Part shown: in pieces, positions 15,928 through 26,011 of the stretch
How positions within the stretch are numbered: the first letter of the stretch is position 1
Layout: each line of letters starts with the position of its first letter
Source: Myxococcota bacterium
Lineage (GTDB): Bacteria; Myxococcota_A; Polyangia; JAAYKL01
Reading direction: 5' to 3'
Assembly: GCA_030065855.1 (NCBI GenBank)
Contig: JASJCT010000040.1
Location: 1-64,000 of the forward strand
Length of the DNA stretch: 64,000 nucleotides
Notes under the pieces: generated by a model
What the model saw: only the letters and a program-made list of their open reading frames with translations
What the model was told of the DNA's origin: nothing
Database searches by the model: none
Made by a program: the position numbers and the translations under genes

Positions 15928-17955
15928 ATGAAATATCAGACCATTGTATGCTTTCTGATAGGGGTTGTTGCTAACGCCATCGGTTGCGTCCATATGACGT
16001 GTCCATCTGCTTCATACCCGCCGCCACCCACCATTGATGGGACTGTTGCGCCAGATCCCTCGCCAGCACCGAACAATGAACAAAACGCAGTGGCATCCCT
16101 CGATGAGATGGTGATCTTCGACAACACACCGCCCATTCCCGATGCATTGAGAAAAAAGGTGGCACCCTACTTGAATTCCCGAAGTGCTGGGTTTAGCGAT
16201 TTCAGTGCCGACGGCAAGCAGATGCTCATAACGACCCGCTTTGGGCAAACGTATCAAACCCATCTCCTTAAAAGTCCCATGGGCGCCCGCAACCAACTCA
16301 CGTTCCTCGATGAAACCGTTTCCGGGCCCGAGTTTGTGCCTGGGAAAACAGACCGCCTCACGTTTATCTCAGATACGGGTGGCGATGAAGTCTACCGGGT
16401 ATTTGCGTTGGATACTGGGACAGGTGCGGTTACCCCGGTAACCAGAGCAGGCGCTCGGGTGAGCGCCTACCTATGGCGAAGCGATGGTGAGCGCTTGGCC
16501 TACAATTCCAATGCGCGCAATGGAAAAGATATGGACATCTATGTGTCTGACGGTCGAGATCCCGGCACTGCCAAACTGGTAGCCAAGGCCAATGGACACT
16601 GGCACCCCACTGCCTGGTCGCCGGATGGAAAACAGCTGCTCATTATCGAGTATATCTCAATCGCACACAGTCGCCTCCATCTCTTGGATGTGGCATCAGG
16701 TGCGGTCACGTCGGTCGCCCCGACAGATCAACAGGTGGCCTATCGCGGTGCTGTTTTCGGACGCACCAATAGCGAGCTCTATGTCATCTCTGATAGGGAC
16801 GGAGAATATGCAGCGCTCTTTCACGTGGATCTAAGTGCGAACAACTGGCGATCTCTCACGTCGGACATTCAATGGAATGTGGAACACATCGCCATTAATA
16901 ACACCCGAAAAAAAATTGCTTTTTCGGTCAACGAGCAAGGCTTTAGCCGCATTTACTTGCTGAACACCAGGACCAAGAAATACGCCCCGGCAGCGGCTGT
17001 TCCAAAGGGCCGCATATCTGGTCTGGCATTTGCCGATGCTGCCGATGTGATCGGGTTTACAGTTTCCACAGCCACGAGCAGCAGCGATGCCTATGCCTAT
17101 GATATCCGCAAACGAAACGTGACCCGATGGACAGAGAGCGAAATGGGCGGGCTCAACCCAGACCAATTGGTATCCCCTGAGCTCATCGCGTACGAGACCT
17201 TTGACAAGAGAAAAATTCCAGCTTTTTACTATCGCCCTGAAGGGGGTAAGGGACCATTCCCAGTGGTCGTTCAAATTCACGGAGGACCTGAAGCCCAGGC
17301 GCGCCCTAGATTTAGCCCGTACCTGGCATATCTGACAAACGAACTGGGGGTGGCGGTATTGGTTCCCAATGTCAGGGGATCGGACGGATACGGCAAAACC
17401 TATTTGTCGCTCGACAACGGCATGAAGCGTGAGGATTCTGTAAGGGACATCGGGGCGTTGCTAGACTGGATCGACCAGCGACCAGAGCTCGACGGGTCTC
17501 GGGTCGGTGTGTATGGCGGGTCCTACGGCGGCTACATGGTGCTCGCTGCCCTGGCACACTATGGGGATCGAATCGCTGCGGGCGTAGAGATCGTTGGCAT
17601 CTCTAACTTTGTTACCTTTCTCGAAAACACCAAACCCTACCGGCGCGACCTCCGCCGGGCCGAGTACGGAGATGAGCGGGATCCCCAGATGCGCAAGCAT
17701 CTCATGGATATCTCTCCAACGACAAACGCGGATAAACTTCGCTCGGCCCTATTTGTGGCCCACGGGGCAAATGATCCGCGCGTCCCAGTAGGCGAGGCCG
17801 AGCAGATTGTCGAGGCGGTGCGGACACAGGGAAAGGACGTCTGGTACATGCTGGCCAAAAACGAGGGGCATGGGTTTCGCCGCAGAGAAAACCGGGATAA
17901 TTTCTACCTCCTGATGTTGCTCTTCTTTGAAAAACACTTGCTTAACTCAAACTGA
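15928..17955 (+). CDS. S9-family prolyl oligopeptidase, lipoprotein-like
   Basis: A 675-aa exported peptidase. The N-terminal signal ends in ANAIGC, a plausible lipobox, followed by a Pro-rich linker. Residues about 60-400 form TolB/beta-propeller repeats (FSADGKQMLI, WSPDGKQLLI, FGRTNSELYVISDRDGE), and the last 260 are an alpha/beta-hydrolase with catalytic S532 (GGSYGG), D616 (HGANDPR) and H648 (EGHGF). Such enzymes cleave short peptides, often after proline or with acyl-aminoacyl specificity. GAGGAG lies 7 nt before the ATG. A Ser/Thr kinase gene follows on the same strand after 69 nt. Confidence 0.93.
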   Translation: MKYQTIVCFLIGVVANAIGCVHMTCPSASYPPPPTIDGTVAPDPSPAPNNEQNAVASLDEMVIFDNTPPIPDALRKKVAPYLNSRSAGFSDFSADGKQMLITTRFGQTYQTHLLKSPMGARNQLTFLDETVSGPEFVPGKTDRLTFISDTGGDEVYRVFALDTGTGAVTPVTRAGARVSAYLWRSDGERLAYNSNARNGKDMDIYVSDGRDPGTAKLVAKANGHWHPTAWSPDGKQLLIIEYISIAHSRLHLLDVASGAVTSVAPTDQQVAYRGAVFGRTNSELYVISDRDGEYAALFHVDLSANNWRSLTSDIQWNVEHIAINNTRKKIAFSVNEQGFSRIYLLNTRTKKYAPAAAVPKGRISGLAFADAADVIGFTVSTATSSSDAYAYDIRKRNVTRWTESEMGGLNPDQLVSPELIAYETFDKRKIPAFYYRPEGGKGPFPVVVQIHGGPEAQARPRFSPYLAYLTNELGVAVLVPNVRGSDGYGKTYLSLDNGMKREDSVRDIGALLDWIDQRPELDGSRVGVYGGSYGGYMVLAALAHYGDRIAAGVEIVGISNFVTFLENTKPYRRDLRRAEYGDERDPQMRKHLMDISPTTNADKLRSALFVAHGANDPRVPVGEAEQIVEAVRTQGKDVWYMLAKNEGHGFRRRENRDNFYLLMLLFFEKHLLNSN

Positions 17956-18024
17956 GGCATCAAAGCCCATTCTTTCCATCCACGTGGCATAAGGAGCTGA
18001 AAAAAATAGGATTCTCGAAAAAAA

Positions 18025-19608
18025 ATGACCATTTTCAGTACGTTCCCTACCTTGACGAGAAATGCCAGCTGGGCGAATAATCTGCATGTGAGTAGTAGCG
18101 ACCAAAAGCTGCCGGCCCGATTTGGTCCTTTCTTTTTATACGATCAAATCGGTGTTGGCGGCATGGCAGAGATATTTCTTGCCAAGCGCTTTACCGGGCT
18201 GGGCTCAGAGCGCCAGATAGCCATTAAGCGCATCCTGCCGACTTTTGTCACCGACGACAACTTTGGCGAGATGATTATTGCAGAGGCCAAGCTCTGTTCA
18301 CAACTATCCCACGCTAACGTTGTACAGACCTATGATTTGGGAAGAATCGAAAATCTCTACTACATTGCCATGGAGTACGTAGAGGGATTTGACCTCAATC
18401 GACTGCTGGGATTGCTCGCCCGATCTAAAAAGGCGCTGCCACTCCAATTCGCCCTTTACATCATCATCGAAACTCTGCGCGGCCTTGACTATGCCCATCG
18501 GGTGAAACGCGAGAACGGCGAGCCGTTAGGGATTATCCACAGGGACGTCTCGCCTACCAATGTCCTGATCTCAACCGAGGGCGAGGTAAAACTCTGCGAT
18601 TTTGGTATCGCTAAGGTGGCCTACAGCAATGCGAGCGCCGAACATATCGACGCCTACCACCTAAAGGGCAAAATCGCCTATATGGCCCCGGAGCACCTGA
18701 ACAACGAGGAAGTCGACTGCCGCGCTGATTTATACGCCGCTGGCATCCTCATGTGGGAGCTGCTCTCGGGACGGCGCTTGTTTAAGTCAAAAGACGAAGA
18801 AGAGACCCTCAGGCGTACCAAGGCAGCAGATGTAAGCCCACTTGAGAATCGGGGATTCCCGGATTTCGAAATGCTGGGCGCTATTGTCACCCGCGCGCTG
18901 ACCAAAGATCCGGATAAGCGATTCCAGACCGGCCTGGAGTTCATCCGATCCATCGAAGACTACATGCACTTGGCCGGGTTGATGGTCTCCCAGCTCAAGT
19001 TTTCTGATTTTCTAATGACCCATTTTGGAGAGAGTCTCCTCGAACAGAGGCGGGAGCGAGAGCGCAGCCTCGCAGAACTCGGCGATTACCAGAAACAATC
19101 TGAACGCGATGCGTCAATCGATACCACGCCCGAGGTGAAAACAACCCACGCCCAGGCAGAGGCTATACGCGCGACATTCTCAAACCAGACCGATCTCTAT
19201 GACGATGAAGTACTACCCAAGGCCAAAGCAACGGCCACCCAGAATCAGGTCAACCCAGAGGACGATATTCTGGCCGATGCCATGTCAGCTGAGGCCATGG
19301 TGGTGACGTTCTCCAAGCTGAGCGATCTGGACGACGATGACGAGGACCATCCCGAGGATATAATCGAAAATGAGCTCGCCGGAGACGATGACGGCGGATA
19401 CGCCGATGACACAGACCCTTCCCTATCCATAGACATCAGCGTTGTTGAGCCAAAAGCGCGCAAGAAGAAAAAATCGGCAAGCGTCTGGCAACCCGACCTA
19501 TCGAAAAACAAAGTCATGCGTTCGGCAGCCTGGATAGCCGGCGGGATGGCTGTGGTTGTAGCGGCAGCCGCAACCCTTACATATCTCTACATGAACGGGA
19601 TTATTTAG
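18025..19608 (+). CDS. Membrane-anchored Ser/Thr protein kinase
   Basis: A 527-aa Hanks-type kinase. The kinase domain spans about residues 35-305: glycine loop GVGGMAEIFLAK, ATP-binding lysine in IAIKRIL, catalytic loop HRDVSPTNVLI, DFGIAK, APEH. The HRDVSPTN form of the loop is common in myxobacterial kinases. A long acidic low-complexity region follows, and then one transmembrane helix near residues 500-522 with almost no outside part, so this kinase is tail-anchored and does not carry a sensor domain outside. Its 3-prime end overlaps the convergent rarA gene by 8 nt. Confidence 0.94.
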   Translation: MTIFSTFPTLTRNASWANNLHVSSSDQKLPARFGPFFLYDQIGVGGMAEIFLAKRFTGLGSERQIAIKRILPTFVTDDNFGEMIIAEAKLCSQLSHANVVQTYDLGRIENLYYIAMEYVEGFDLNRLLGLLARSKKALPLQFALYIIIETLRGLDYAHRVKRENGEPLGIIHRDVSPTNVLISTEGEVKLCDFGIAKVAYSNASAEHIDAYHLKGKIAYMAPEHLNNEEVDCRADLYAAGILMWELLSGRRLFKSKDEEETLRRTKAADVSPLENRGFPDFEMLGAIVTRALTKDPDKRFQTGLEFIRSIEDYMHLAGLMVSQLKFSDFLMTHFGESLLEQRRERERSLAELGDYQKQSERDASIDTTPEVKTTHAQAEAIRATFSNQTDLYDDEVLPKAKATATQNQVNPEDDILADAMSAEAMVVTFSKLSDLDDDDEDHPEDIIENELAGDDDGGYADDTDPSLSIDISVVEPKARKKKKSASVWQPDLSKNKVMRSAAWIAGGMAVVVAAAATLTYLYMNGII

Positions 19609-20926
19609 CTTTATTTTCCCTCAAGCGCCTCAGGTGTTCGGCGATTCTCGCTTCCACGCCGACGTCTTTCGGGAGGTAGTATCGCCGCCCGACGAGCGCG
19701 TCTGGGAGGTAGGTTTCTTCAGGGGCATAGCCCCCTTCGTCATGGGGGTAGCGATACCCCTGGCCATAGCCCCACTGTTTCATCAGTTTCGTGGGTGCAT
19801 TGCGCAGTTTGTTTGGCACTGGCAAGGGGCCGTGGGCCGCAATATCCCGCCGTGGACCAGAAATCGCCGCTACCTGGGCGTTGGATTTTGGCGCTGATGC
19901 CAGGTAGGTACACGCCTGGGCAAGTGGGAACGCGCCTTCTGGCATTCCAATCCGTTGGAACGCAGCGTCAGCAGCCATGACGAACTGCAGTGCGTGGGGA
20001 TCGGCGTTGCCGATATCCTCGGACGCAAAGATTATCATCCGCCTTAGCACAAACAACGGGTCTTCACCCGCTTCGATCATGCGAAACATCCAGTAGAGGG
20101 CAGCATCCGGGTCAGAGCCGCGCATGCTCTTTATGAACGCGGAAATGACGTTGTAGTGCTCCTCCCCGGTTTTGTCGTAGAGCAGGCTCTTGACATGGGC
20201 AGATGCCTCAACACATGCCACATCTACTGTTGCGTCCCTGCGCGCAAGCGCATACTGACAGGCCGCCTCCAAAGCGTTTAAGGCAAACCGGGCATCGCCC
20301 CGGGCTGAATCGGCAATGAGCTCGAGCGCATCCTCGTCCACATGCAGCCCCATGTTGCCAAGGCCGCGGTCTGTATCTTCGAGGGCGCGCCTGAGGATTT
20401 GAATGAGGGACGCTGGGTCGAGGGGATCGAGGCGCACTACCTTACATCGGGATAACAGCGCGGGTATCACTGAAAAAGAGGGATTCTCCGTGGTCGCACC
20501 CACCAACGTAATGACCCCGGATTCTGCGCTCGGCAGCAAGGCGTCCTGTTGGGCTTTGTTGAACCGATGAATCTCATCGATAAACAAAATCGTACGGCGC
20601 TTGTACATCCGCCGCTCATCATCGGCCTTATGGATGATCTCCCGTACCCCTTTCAGCGTGCCGCTAACCGCGGAAAAGGGGACGAAATGGCCACCTGTGT
20701 GATGGGCCAGTATTTTGGCGAGTGTGGTTTTGCCCGTGCCAGGTGGGCCCCACAGCACAAGGGACGGCACACGGTCTGAGGCAATGGCCTGGGTCAGGAA
20801 TTTATCAGGTCCCAACAGGTGGGCCTGCCCAACAAACCCTTCCAGGGTCTGAGGCCGCATGCGGTCGGCGAGAGGTGTCAGGCTTGGATCCCGATCGGCT
20901 GCGCGTGAAAAAAGGTCCCCGTCCAT
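19601..20926 (-). CDS. rarA: Replication-associated recombination protein RarA (MgsA), AAA+ ATPase
   Basis: A 441-aa AAA+ ATPase related to clamp loaders and RuvB that acts at stalled replication forks. Seen: Walker A WGPPGTGKTT, Walker B ILFIDEIHRF, sensor 1 GATTENPSF, arginine-finger region ALLSRCKV, then the MgsA C-terminal part (SDPDAALYWMFRMIEAGEDP, IIFASEDIGNADP). Length and motif order match the family. It is convergent with the kinase gene, with an 8-nt overlap. Confidence 0.96.
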   Translation of the reverse strand: MDGDLFSRAADRDPSLTPLADRMRPQTLEGFVGQAHLLGPDKFLTQAIASDRVPSLVLWGPPGTGKTTLAKILAHHTGGHFVPFSAVSGTLKGVREIIHKADDERRMYKRRTILFIDEIHRFNKAQQDALLPSAESGVITLVGATTENPSFSVIPALLSRCKVVRLDPLDPASLIQILRRALEDTDRGLGNMGLHVDEDALELIADSARGDARFALNALEAACQYALARRDATVDVACVEASAHVKSLLYDKTGEEHYNVISAFIKSMRGSDPDAALYWMFRMIEAGEDPLFVLRRMIIFASEDIGNADPHALQFVMAADAAFQRIGMPEGAFPLAQACTYLASAPKSNAQVAAISGPRRDIAAHGPLPVPNKLRNAPTKLMKQWGYGQGYRYPHDEGGYAPEETYLPDALVGRRYYLPKDVGVEARIAEHLRRLRENKAK

Positions 20927-20998
20927 GGGTCGAACCTACCACGCGATCTGAAATCCCGGCAATCATTAGGGTAAATGAGAATTGCATAGATCATGCAA

Positions 20999-23026
20999 CT
21001 AGCGTATTTCTATGTTTTTGTTGAATTTGTTTAGCTTCTTAATCATGATTTTGTCATCGACTTTGTCTTCAAGCGAAATCTTAACAGTATATATTTTTTC
21101 TTCTTTTTCTAGTCTCTTCTTGGGCATTTTTAAAAAGTCTCTGTGCAAGCTGCTTATCTTTGTTAGCTTCTTATCATAAAAAGGCTTGCCATCCCTCGGA
21201 TGGGTCTGGTTGACGATATCGCTCCATTCAGATTTAATCCATTCCTGTACCCCATCCTCTGGCGGTTTTAGAGAGGAATATACGGAGATAAGGGATTTGG
21301 TGTTTTTATTTTCACCAAAGTAAAATGAACGTGGCGCCCATACTATCTCGTCCTTCCTTCTCTGTACGGTCATGTCTATGAACAAGTCGCTGTCCTTTGA
21401 GATTTTTAAAACAGATGGATCGTAAGAAAGCGCTATGCTGTCGGTACTTATTTTTACTTTCTTTTGATCTTTATATGAAAAATTTACCATTTTGAAATAG
21501 TCCGGAATATAGTCTTTGAGCATCAGAAACGCTTCCCACTCCTCAAATGTTCCATAGTAACCCAAGGTTATGTAATCGAGTACTTTTCGTAAATCGTATT
21601 CATATGCTGTTAATCTCACCGACGGGAGAACCTTAAATATTGCCATGCATCCCTCTGGTGTTGGTAGCGAATACAGCATCACAACCATATCATTGTATTC
21701 CATTAGCCAGTAACCGACGAGCCACTTACGGCCATACCGATCCCGAATATCGTATGTTTTGAACGGATCCCCGAGGGATGTAATTCGGATCTCTTGTCTG
21801 GCGATGACTCGATTGAGCGGCATGCCTTTTAGAATGAGGTCCATATACTGTTTGGGGTTTGAGAGATTCTCCTCCAAGCTAAGACCGTCTGGCAGGTTCA
21901 AGTCCAGAAAAAGAAGTGGTCCAGTGGATCCAAACCGAATGCTTCCATTGTCTGGCAAATCGACGCTTTCTAATTTTGTTTTTTCCGAAAGGGTCCACTT
22001 TTTATTCTTCTTATTTTCATAATACACACTGGGAAAATGAACATCTGTCAGATATAATAACGCCTCTTTCGAACTCTCACTATCTGGAAACAGGGAATCA
22101 TTTTTTGACTCGAACAACTTATCCATGGAATCCCTGTACCAGTCTTGCAAGGCATTGACCAATTCCATTCTCAGGTCTGGGTATGATTTGGGAAGAGAGA
22201 TGCTTTTTTCAAACTGCTCGAGTCGCTTATCACTAAAAAGCGCAAAAGAATATTGGTTCTTTTGGTATATTGTCGCGACGTTTTCCTCGAGGGTGAGGGT
22301 CTCTGATACAGGAAGCGCGAATCCTAATTTGTTTTCCTCGTCTCGTGCAAGAATAATTCCGATAACATTACCATTCATATTTAATAGCGGTCCGCCGCTG
22401 TTCCCGGGGGAGGCATCAGCGGAAAAACTGATGATGTCCCACTGCCGGCCATCAACCTCGTTTGTTTTCTCCGAAGTCAACAAACCAGATCGCTTGATGA
22501 TGCCTTCGCCGGCGACGCTTCCCACGGATACGACAGGCGTATTCATTTCGGCGGTGTCCTCGAGTGTCAGCCAACGATCGAAAGTCTTTCCTTCTGCTTC
22601 AAACTCTACAATGTCCTTAAAACTGTTGAGTTTATATATGTCACTTATTTCATATACACGTTTGTTAGCGTCCCGAATATAGAATTTCTTGTGCATCAGA
22701 CTCTCGTTTTGAAGCCCCAGGGCGTGCAGCGCCGTCAGCATCCTGGTCTTGGAAATAGCAAAAGCAGTACCTATTGGCAGATACTCATCAGTGCGAAACC
22801 ATAGGGGAAGAATCTCAATGTACTCCTGAATATCTTTCTCATACGTGAGCGAATCCTTCACTGGTTTCTTTATGACAATTTCGCAAACAGTATCATTCAC
22901 AAGGCTGAGCTGCGCCTTAGTGAGCATTGTCGGTTGCTTGACACTACCCGCACAGCCCATCAAAAAGACAATATAAAATATTGAAGAGACCAACGCGCTA
23001 AATACCACTCCATTGCTACGCATCAT
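20999..23026 (-). CDS. Trypsin-like serine protease lipoprotein with large unknown C-terminus
   Basis: A 675-aa protein with a signal ending FLMGC, a lipobox-like site (C25). Residues 80-270 are a trypsin-fold protease of the Trypsin_2/DegP type: H101 (MLTALHALG), probable D138 (SFKDIV) and S210 (SPGNSGGPLL). There is no PDZ domain; the remaining 400 residues match nothing I know. AAAGGA precedes the ATG. Codon use is more AT-rich than in the flanking rarA and efflux genes, which may signal a different origin. Probably periplasmic, with a protein-quality or processing role inferred. Confidence 0.85.
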   Translation of the reverse strand: MMRSNGVVFSALVSSIFYIVFLMGCAGSVKQPTMLTKAQLSLVNDTVCEIVIKKPVKDSLTYEKDIQEYIEILPLWFRTDEYLPIGTAFAISKTRMLTALHALGLQNESLMHKKFYIRDANKRVYEISDIYKLNSFKDIVEFEAEGKTFDRWLTLEDTAEMNTPVVSVGSVAGEGIIKRSGLLTSEKTNEVDGRQWDIISFSADASPGNSGGPLLNMNGNVIGIILARDEENKLGFALPVSETLTLEENVATIYQKNQYSFALFSDKRLEQFEKSISLPKSYPDLRMELVNALQDWYRDSMDKLFESKNDSLFPDSESSKEALLYLTDVHFPSVYYENKKNKKWTLSEKTKLESVDLPDNGSIRFGSTGPLLFLDLNLPDGLSLEENLSNPKQYMDLILKGMPLNRVIARQEIRITSLGDPFKTYDIRDRYGRKWLVGYWLMEYNDMVVMLYSLPTPEGCMAIFKVLPSVRLTAYEYDLRKVLDYITLGYYGTFEEWEAFLMLKDYIPDYFKMVNFSYKDQKKVKISTDSIALSYDPSVLKISKDSDLFIDMTVQRRKDEIVWAPRSFYFGENKNTKSLISVYSSLKPPEDGVQEWIKSEWSDIVNQTHPRDGKPFYDKKLTKISSLHRDFLKMPKKRLEKEEKIYTVKISLEDKVDDKIMIKKLNKFNKNIEIR

Positions 23027-23258
23027 GTTTTCCTTTCTGTGTATATTAATACAGCTAAACTAAAAAGCACGAACCGTCAAGGGCACTGCCGCGTGTTCAG
23101 AATAAAACCGTCAGGAGACGGGATCTGCACTGGCAGAGAACAGCCGGCGCATATTAAATTTAGTATTTCTGTTTAATTCTCCATCTTCTGTCTCAATTTT
23201 CTTTGGCGTCTAACGCGGGTCTGATATGGCAAAATCAGGTGTTTAAGGATTATCAAGG

Positions 23259-24692
23259 TTGACTATTGAAGCGAAATCGAGAAGCAGGCTGATGGGCGGG
23301 AACCGAGCCTGGTTGGTGCCATTGCTGCTGCTGTCGTGCAGCACCTCGAGCAAAAATGTGGCCCTGCCAGCTGCGTTGCCAGATCGGTTCTCCAACACAG
23401 GATCGGCTGAACTGCCCCAAAAATGGTGGCTGGCCTTCGACGATCCCGGCCTCCACCAGCTGATCGACAAGGCCCTATCGGACAACCTGAGCCTGCGCGG
23501 GGCCTGGGCTCGCTTGGACCAGGCAGCGGCTCGGGCAAAAAAGGCAGGATCATCTCTGTGGCCCTCCCTGGACGCTGAAGCCAGCGCTGGGTACGCGTTT
23601 TCAGATAGTGGAAACAACGCCAACTTCATGCTGGGCCTTGCCGCTGGGTATGAGCTTGATTTGTGGGGACGCGTCCGGTCGGTTCGCGATGCAGCCGAGC
23701 TGGACCTGATGGCCAGCTCGGCCAATTTGCAGGCCATGGCGATCAGCCTGTCAGCAGAGGTTGGGGCTGCGTGGTATCAGATCGCCGAGAAGCACCTGCA
23801 GCTGGCACTGCTCAAGCAACAGGACGTTACCAATCGCCAGATCCTAGATCTGGTGACGGTCCGCTTTCGCAGCGGCCAGGCATATGCAGCCGACGTGCTA
23901 CAGCAACGGCAGCTGATCGAGAGCAACGCCGGCGAGCAGGCCCGGATAGCCTTTCAAATCGAAGCGCTCGAGCACCGACTGGCCATTCTGCTCGGATTGC
24001 CGCCGAACCGGACAGCTGGGGATCAGGCCACAGACCTGGTGGCCCTGCCGCACCTGCCCAATACTGGGGTGCCAGCCGACCTGGTTCAGAGAAGGCCGGA
24101 TGTACAGAGCGCCTACTACGCCGTGCAGGCCGCAGACAAACGCACGGCCGCGGCAATTGCAGAGCGGTTTCCCAGGCTGAGCCTTTTGGCGCGAGCCAGC
24201 ACCTCCGGGCCTGAAGTGCGGGACTTGTTCAGCAACTGGCTGGTGAACCTGGCAGCCAATCTAGTGGCCCCGATCCTCGACGGAGGCCGGCGCAAGGCTG
24301 ACGTGGAAATCTCCAAGGCCATCACCGGAGAGGCGATCCACAGCTACGGACAGGTGGTGCTCGAGGCCCTGGCCGAAGTGGAGGACGCGCTGACCAAGGA
24401 GCATCGGCAGAGGCAGCGCCTCGAGAGCATGGAAAAGCAGCTTTTCCTGTCCACCCAGGTCAACGAGAGTATCAGAGACAACTACACCAAGGGAGCAGAG
24501 GTCTTTTTGCGCGTCTTGGATTCCCTGCTCAAGCACCAGGCTTTGCAGCGGTCGTACATCACAGCCAAGGCCGAGCTCATCGTCAATCGAATCGATTTAT
24601 ACCGAGCGCTCGCAGGCCACTGGGAGATGGTCCGACCCCACGATAAACCGAGCAGAGCAGTGAATCAGACAACGTCCGGAGGCAGTCGATGA
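23259..24692 (+). CDS. TolC/NodT-family outer-membrane efflux factor (lipoprotein)
   Basis: A 477-aa outer-membrane channel subunit of a tripartite efflux pump. The signal LVPLLLLSC gives a lipobox, as in the NodT/OprM group; the mature part starts with the family's WWLAFDDPGLHQLIDKALSDN and has both outer-membrane efflux repeats (LGLAAGYELDLWGR; VQRRPDVQSAYYAVQAADKRT). A TTG at 23259 with AAGGA upstream is taken as the start; ATG at 23292 is an alternative that also leaves the signal intact. It overlaps the adaptor gene by 4 nt. Confidence 0.92.
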   Translation: MTIEAKSRSRLMGGNRAWLVPLLLLSCSTSSKNVALPAALPDRFSNTGSAELPQKWWLAFDDPGLHQLIDKALSDNLSLRGAWARLDQAAARAKKAGSSLWPSLDAEASAGYAFSDSGNNANFMLGLAAGYELDLWGRVRSVRDAAELDLMASSANLQAMAISLSAEVGAAWYQIAEKHLQLALLKQQDVTNRQILDLVTVRFRSGQAYAADVLQQRQLIESNAGEQARIAFQIEALEHRLAILLGLPPNRTAGDQATDLVALPHLPNTGVPADLVQRRPDVQSAYYAVQAADKRTAAAIAERFPRLSLLARASTSGPEVRDLFSNWLVNLAANLVAPILDGGRRKADVEISKAITGEAIHSYGQVVLEALAEVEDALTKEHRQRQRLESMEKQLFLSTQVNESIRDNYTKGAEVFLRVLDSLLKHQALQRSYITAKAELIVNRIDLYRALAGHWEMVRPHDKPSRAVNQTTSGGSR

Positions 24693-25954
24693 ACCCAAGA
24701 AAAAAAGGGAGCATTGATGCTATAGGAAATACGGCACCCGATCCAGCGAGATCACCGGGACCGTTGGTGTCTGCGCTACGCGTGGTCCTGCCGCTGATCG
24801 CACTGGCCAGCGCCGGGCTGCTGGCCTACTGGTTGGTGAAGACAGAGCCCAGGGCAAAACGCCGCCCAGCAGTGCGCCAGGCCGTCCTGGTCCAGGTGGT
24901 TGATGTGGTCTTTGCCACTGAACAGGTCGTGATCGAGGCCATGGGCACGGTCCGCGCTGCCCAGCACGTGGATATGCACCCCAGGGTGCGCGGCGAGGTG
25001 ATCTCTATGAGCCAGGAGCTGGTTCCCGGCGGACTGCTAAAAGAGGGGCAGCCCATGTTGCGCATCGATCCCGCGGACTACAAATTGGCATTGCAGCAGA
25101 GCCAGGCCAGCGCAGTCCAGGCCGAAACCAGCTTGCAGGTAGAGCTGGGCAGCCAGTCGATCGCCAAGAAAGAGTATGAGATGCTCGGCGAGGTGATATC
25201 CGATGAGGACCGGGATCTGGTGCTTCGCAAACCTCAGCTAGACAAGGCCAAAGCCTCGGTAGCCGCGGCCCGGGCCCAGGTGAGCCAGGCCAGGCTGGAT
25301 TTAAAGCGCACCACCATCAAGGCGCCGTTCAACGCGGTGGTGCGAACGCGCGGGGTGGATGTGGGCACCCGGGTGACCGAGTCTACTCGCTTGGCCACCC
25401 TCGTTGGGACCGATGCCTACTGGATCGAAGTCTCCGTGCCCGTGGATCAGCTCAAGTGGATTCCCATTCCCAAGGTAAACGGGGATGCAGGCGCGCCTGT
25501 TCGGATCTTTGACGAAGCAGCCTGGGGCAAGGGGATGCATCGAACCGGCCAGGTGCTAAGGTTGGCCGCTGATCTGGAGGCCCAGGGCAGAATGGCGCGA
25601 CTGCTCGTGGAAGTGATCGATCCACTGGCCCTCAAACCCGAGCAGGCTGGCAAGCCCCAGCTCCTCATCGGGTCGTATGTGCGGGTGGAGATTGAGGGTT
25701 CCGATCTCCAGTCAGTGGTGCCCGTTGACCGCGGCTTACTGCGCGACGGCAGCCAGGTGTGGGTTATGAGCCCAGAGGGCACGCTGGACATCCGCCAGGT
25801 GGAGACCGCGTTTCAAACCTCGGACAAGGTCTTTGTCACGGCTGGGATCAAACCAGGTGAAAAGCTCATCAAAACCGACCTGGCCACACCAGTGGCGGGG
25901 ATGGCCCTGCGCACTGACAGCGAGCCAAAGCAGGCCAAGGGGAAACACCCATGA
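24689..25954 (+). CDS. RND efflux periplasmic adaptor (membrane fusion protein)
   Basis: A 421-aa HlyD/AcrA-type adaptor. One N-terminal transmembrane segment (VVLPLIALASAGLLAYWLV) anchors it in the inner membrane. Then come a biotinyl-lipoyl half (AQHVDMHPRVRGEV), a coiled-coil hairpin (about residues 130-215), the second lipoyl half (IKAPFNAVVRTRGVDVGT) and beta-barrel and membrane-proximal domains. It overlaps the outer-membrane factor gene by ATGA at 24689, so the two are coupled, and it lies 57 nt before the pump gene. Confidence 0.94.
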   Translation: MNPRKKGSIDAIGNTAPDPARSPGPLVSALRVVLPLIALASAGLLAYWLVKTEPRAKRRPAVRQAVLVQVVDVVFATEQVVIEAMGTVRAAQHVDMHPRVRGEVISMSQELVPGGLLKEGQPMLRIDPADYKLALQQSQASAVQAETSLQVELGSQSIAKKEYEMLGEVISDEDRDLVLRKPQLDKAKASVAAARAQVSQARLDLKRTTIKAPFNAVVRTRGVDVGTRVTESTRLATLVGTDAYWIEVSVPVDQLKWIPIPKVNGDAGAPVRIFDEAAWGKGMHRTGQVLRLAADLEAQGRMARLLVEVIDPLALKPEQAGKPQLLIGSYVRVEIEGSDLQSVVPVDRGLLRDGSQVWVMSPEGTLDIRQVETAFQTSDKVFVTAGIKPGEKLIKTDLATPVAGMALRTDSEPKQAKGKHP

Positions 25955-26011
25955 GCACTGGGACCAGCGTAGATGCGGGGTTTATCCCCGCTTAAAGGAG
26001 CAGAGCCACCC

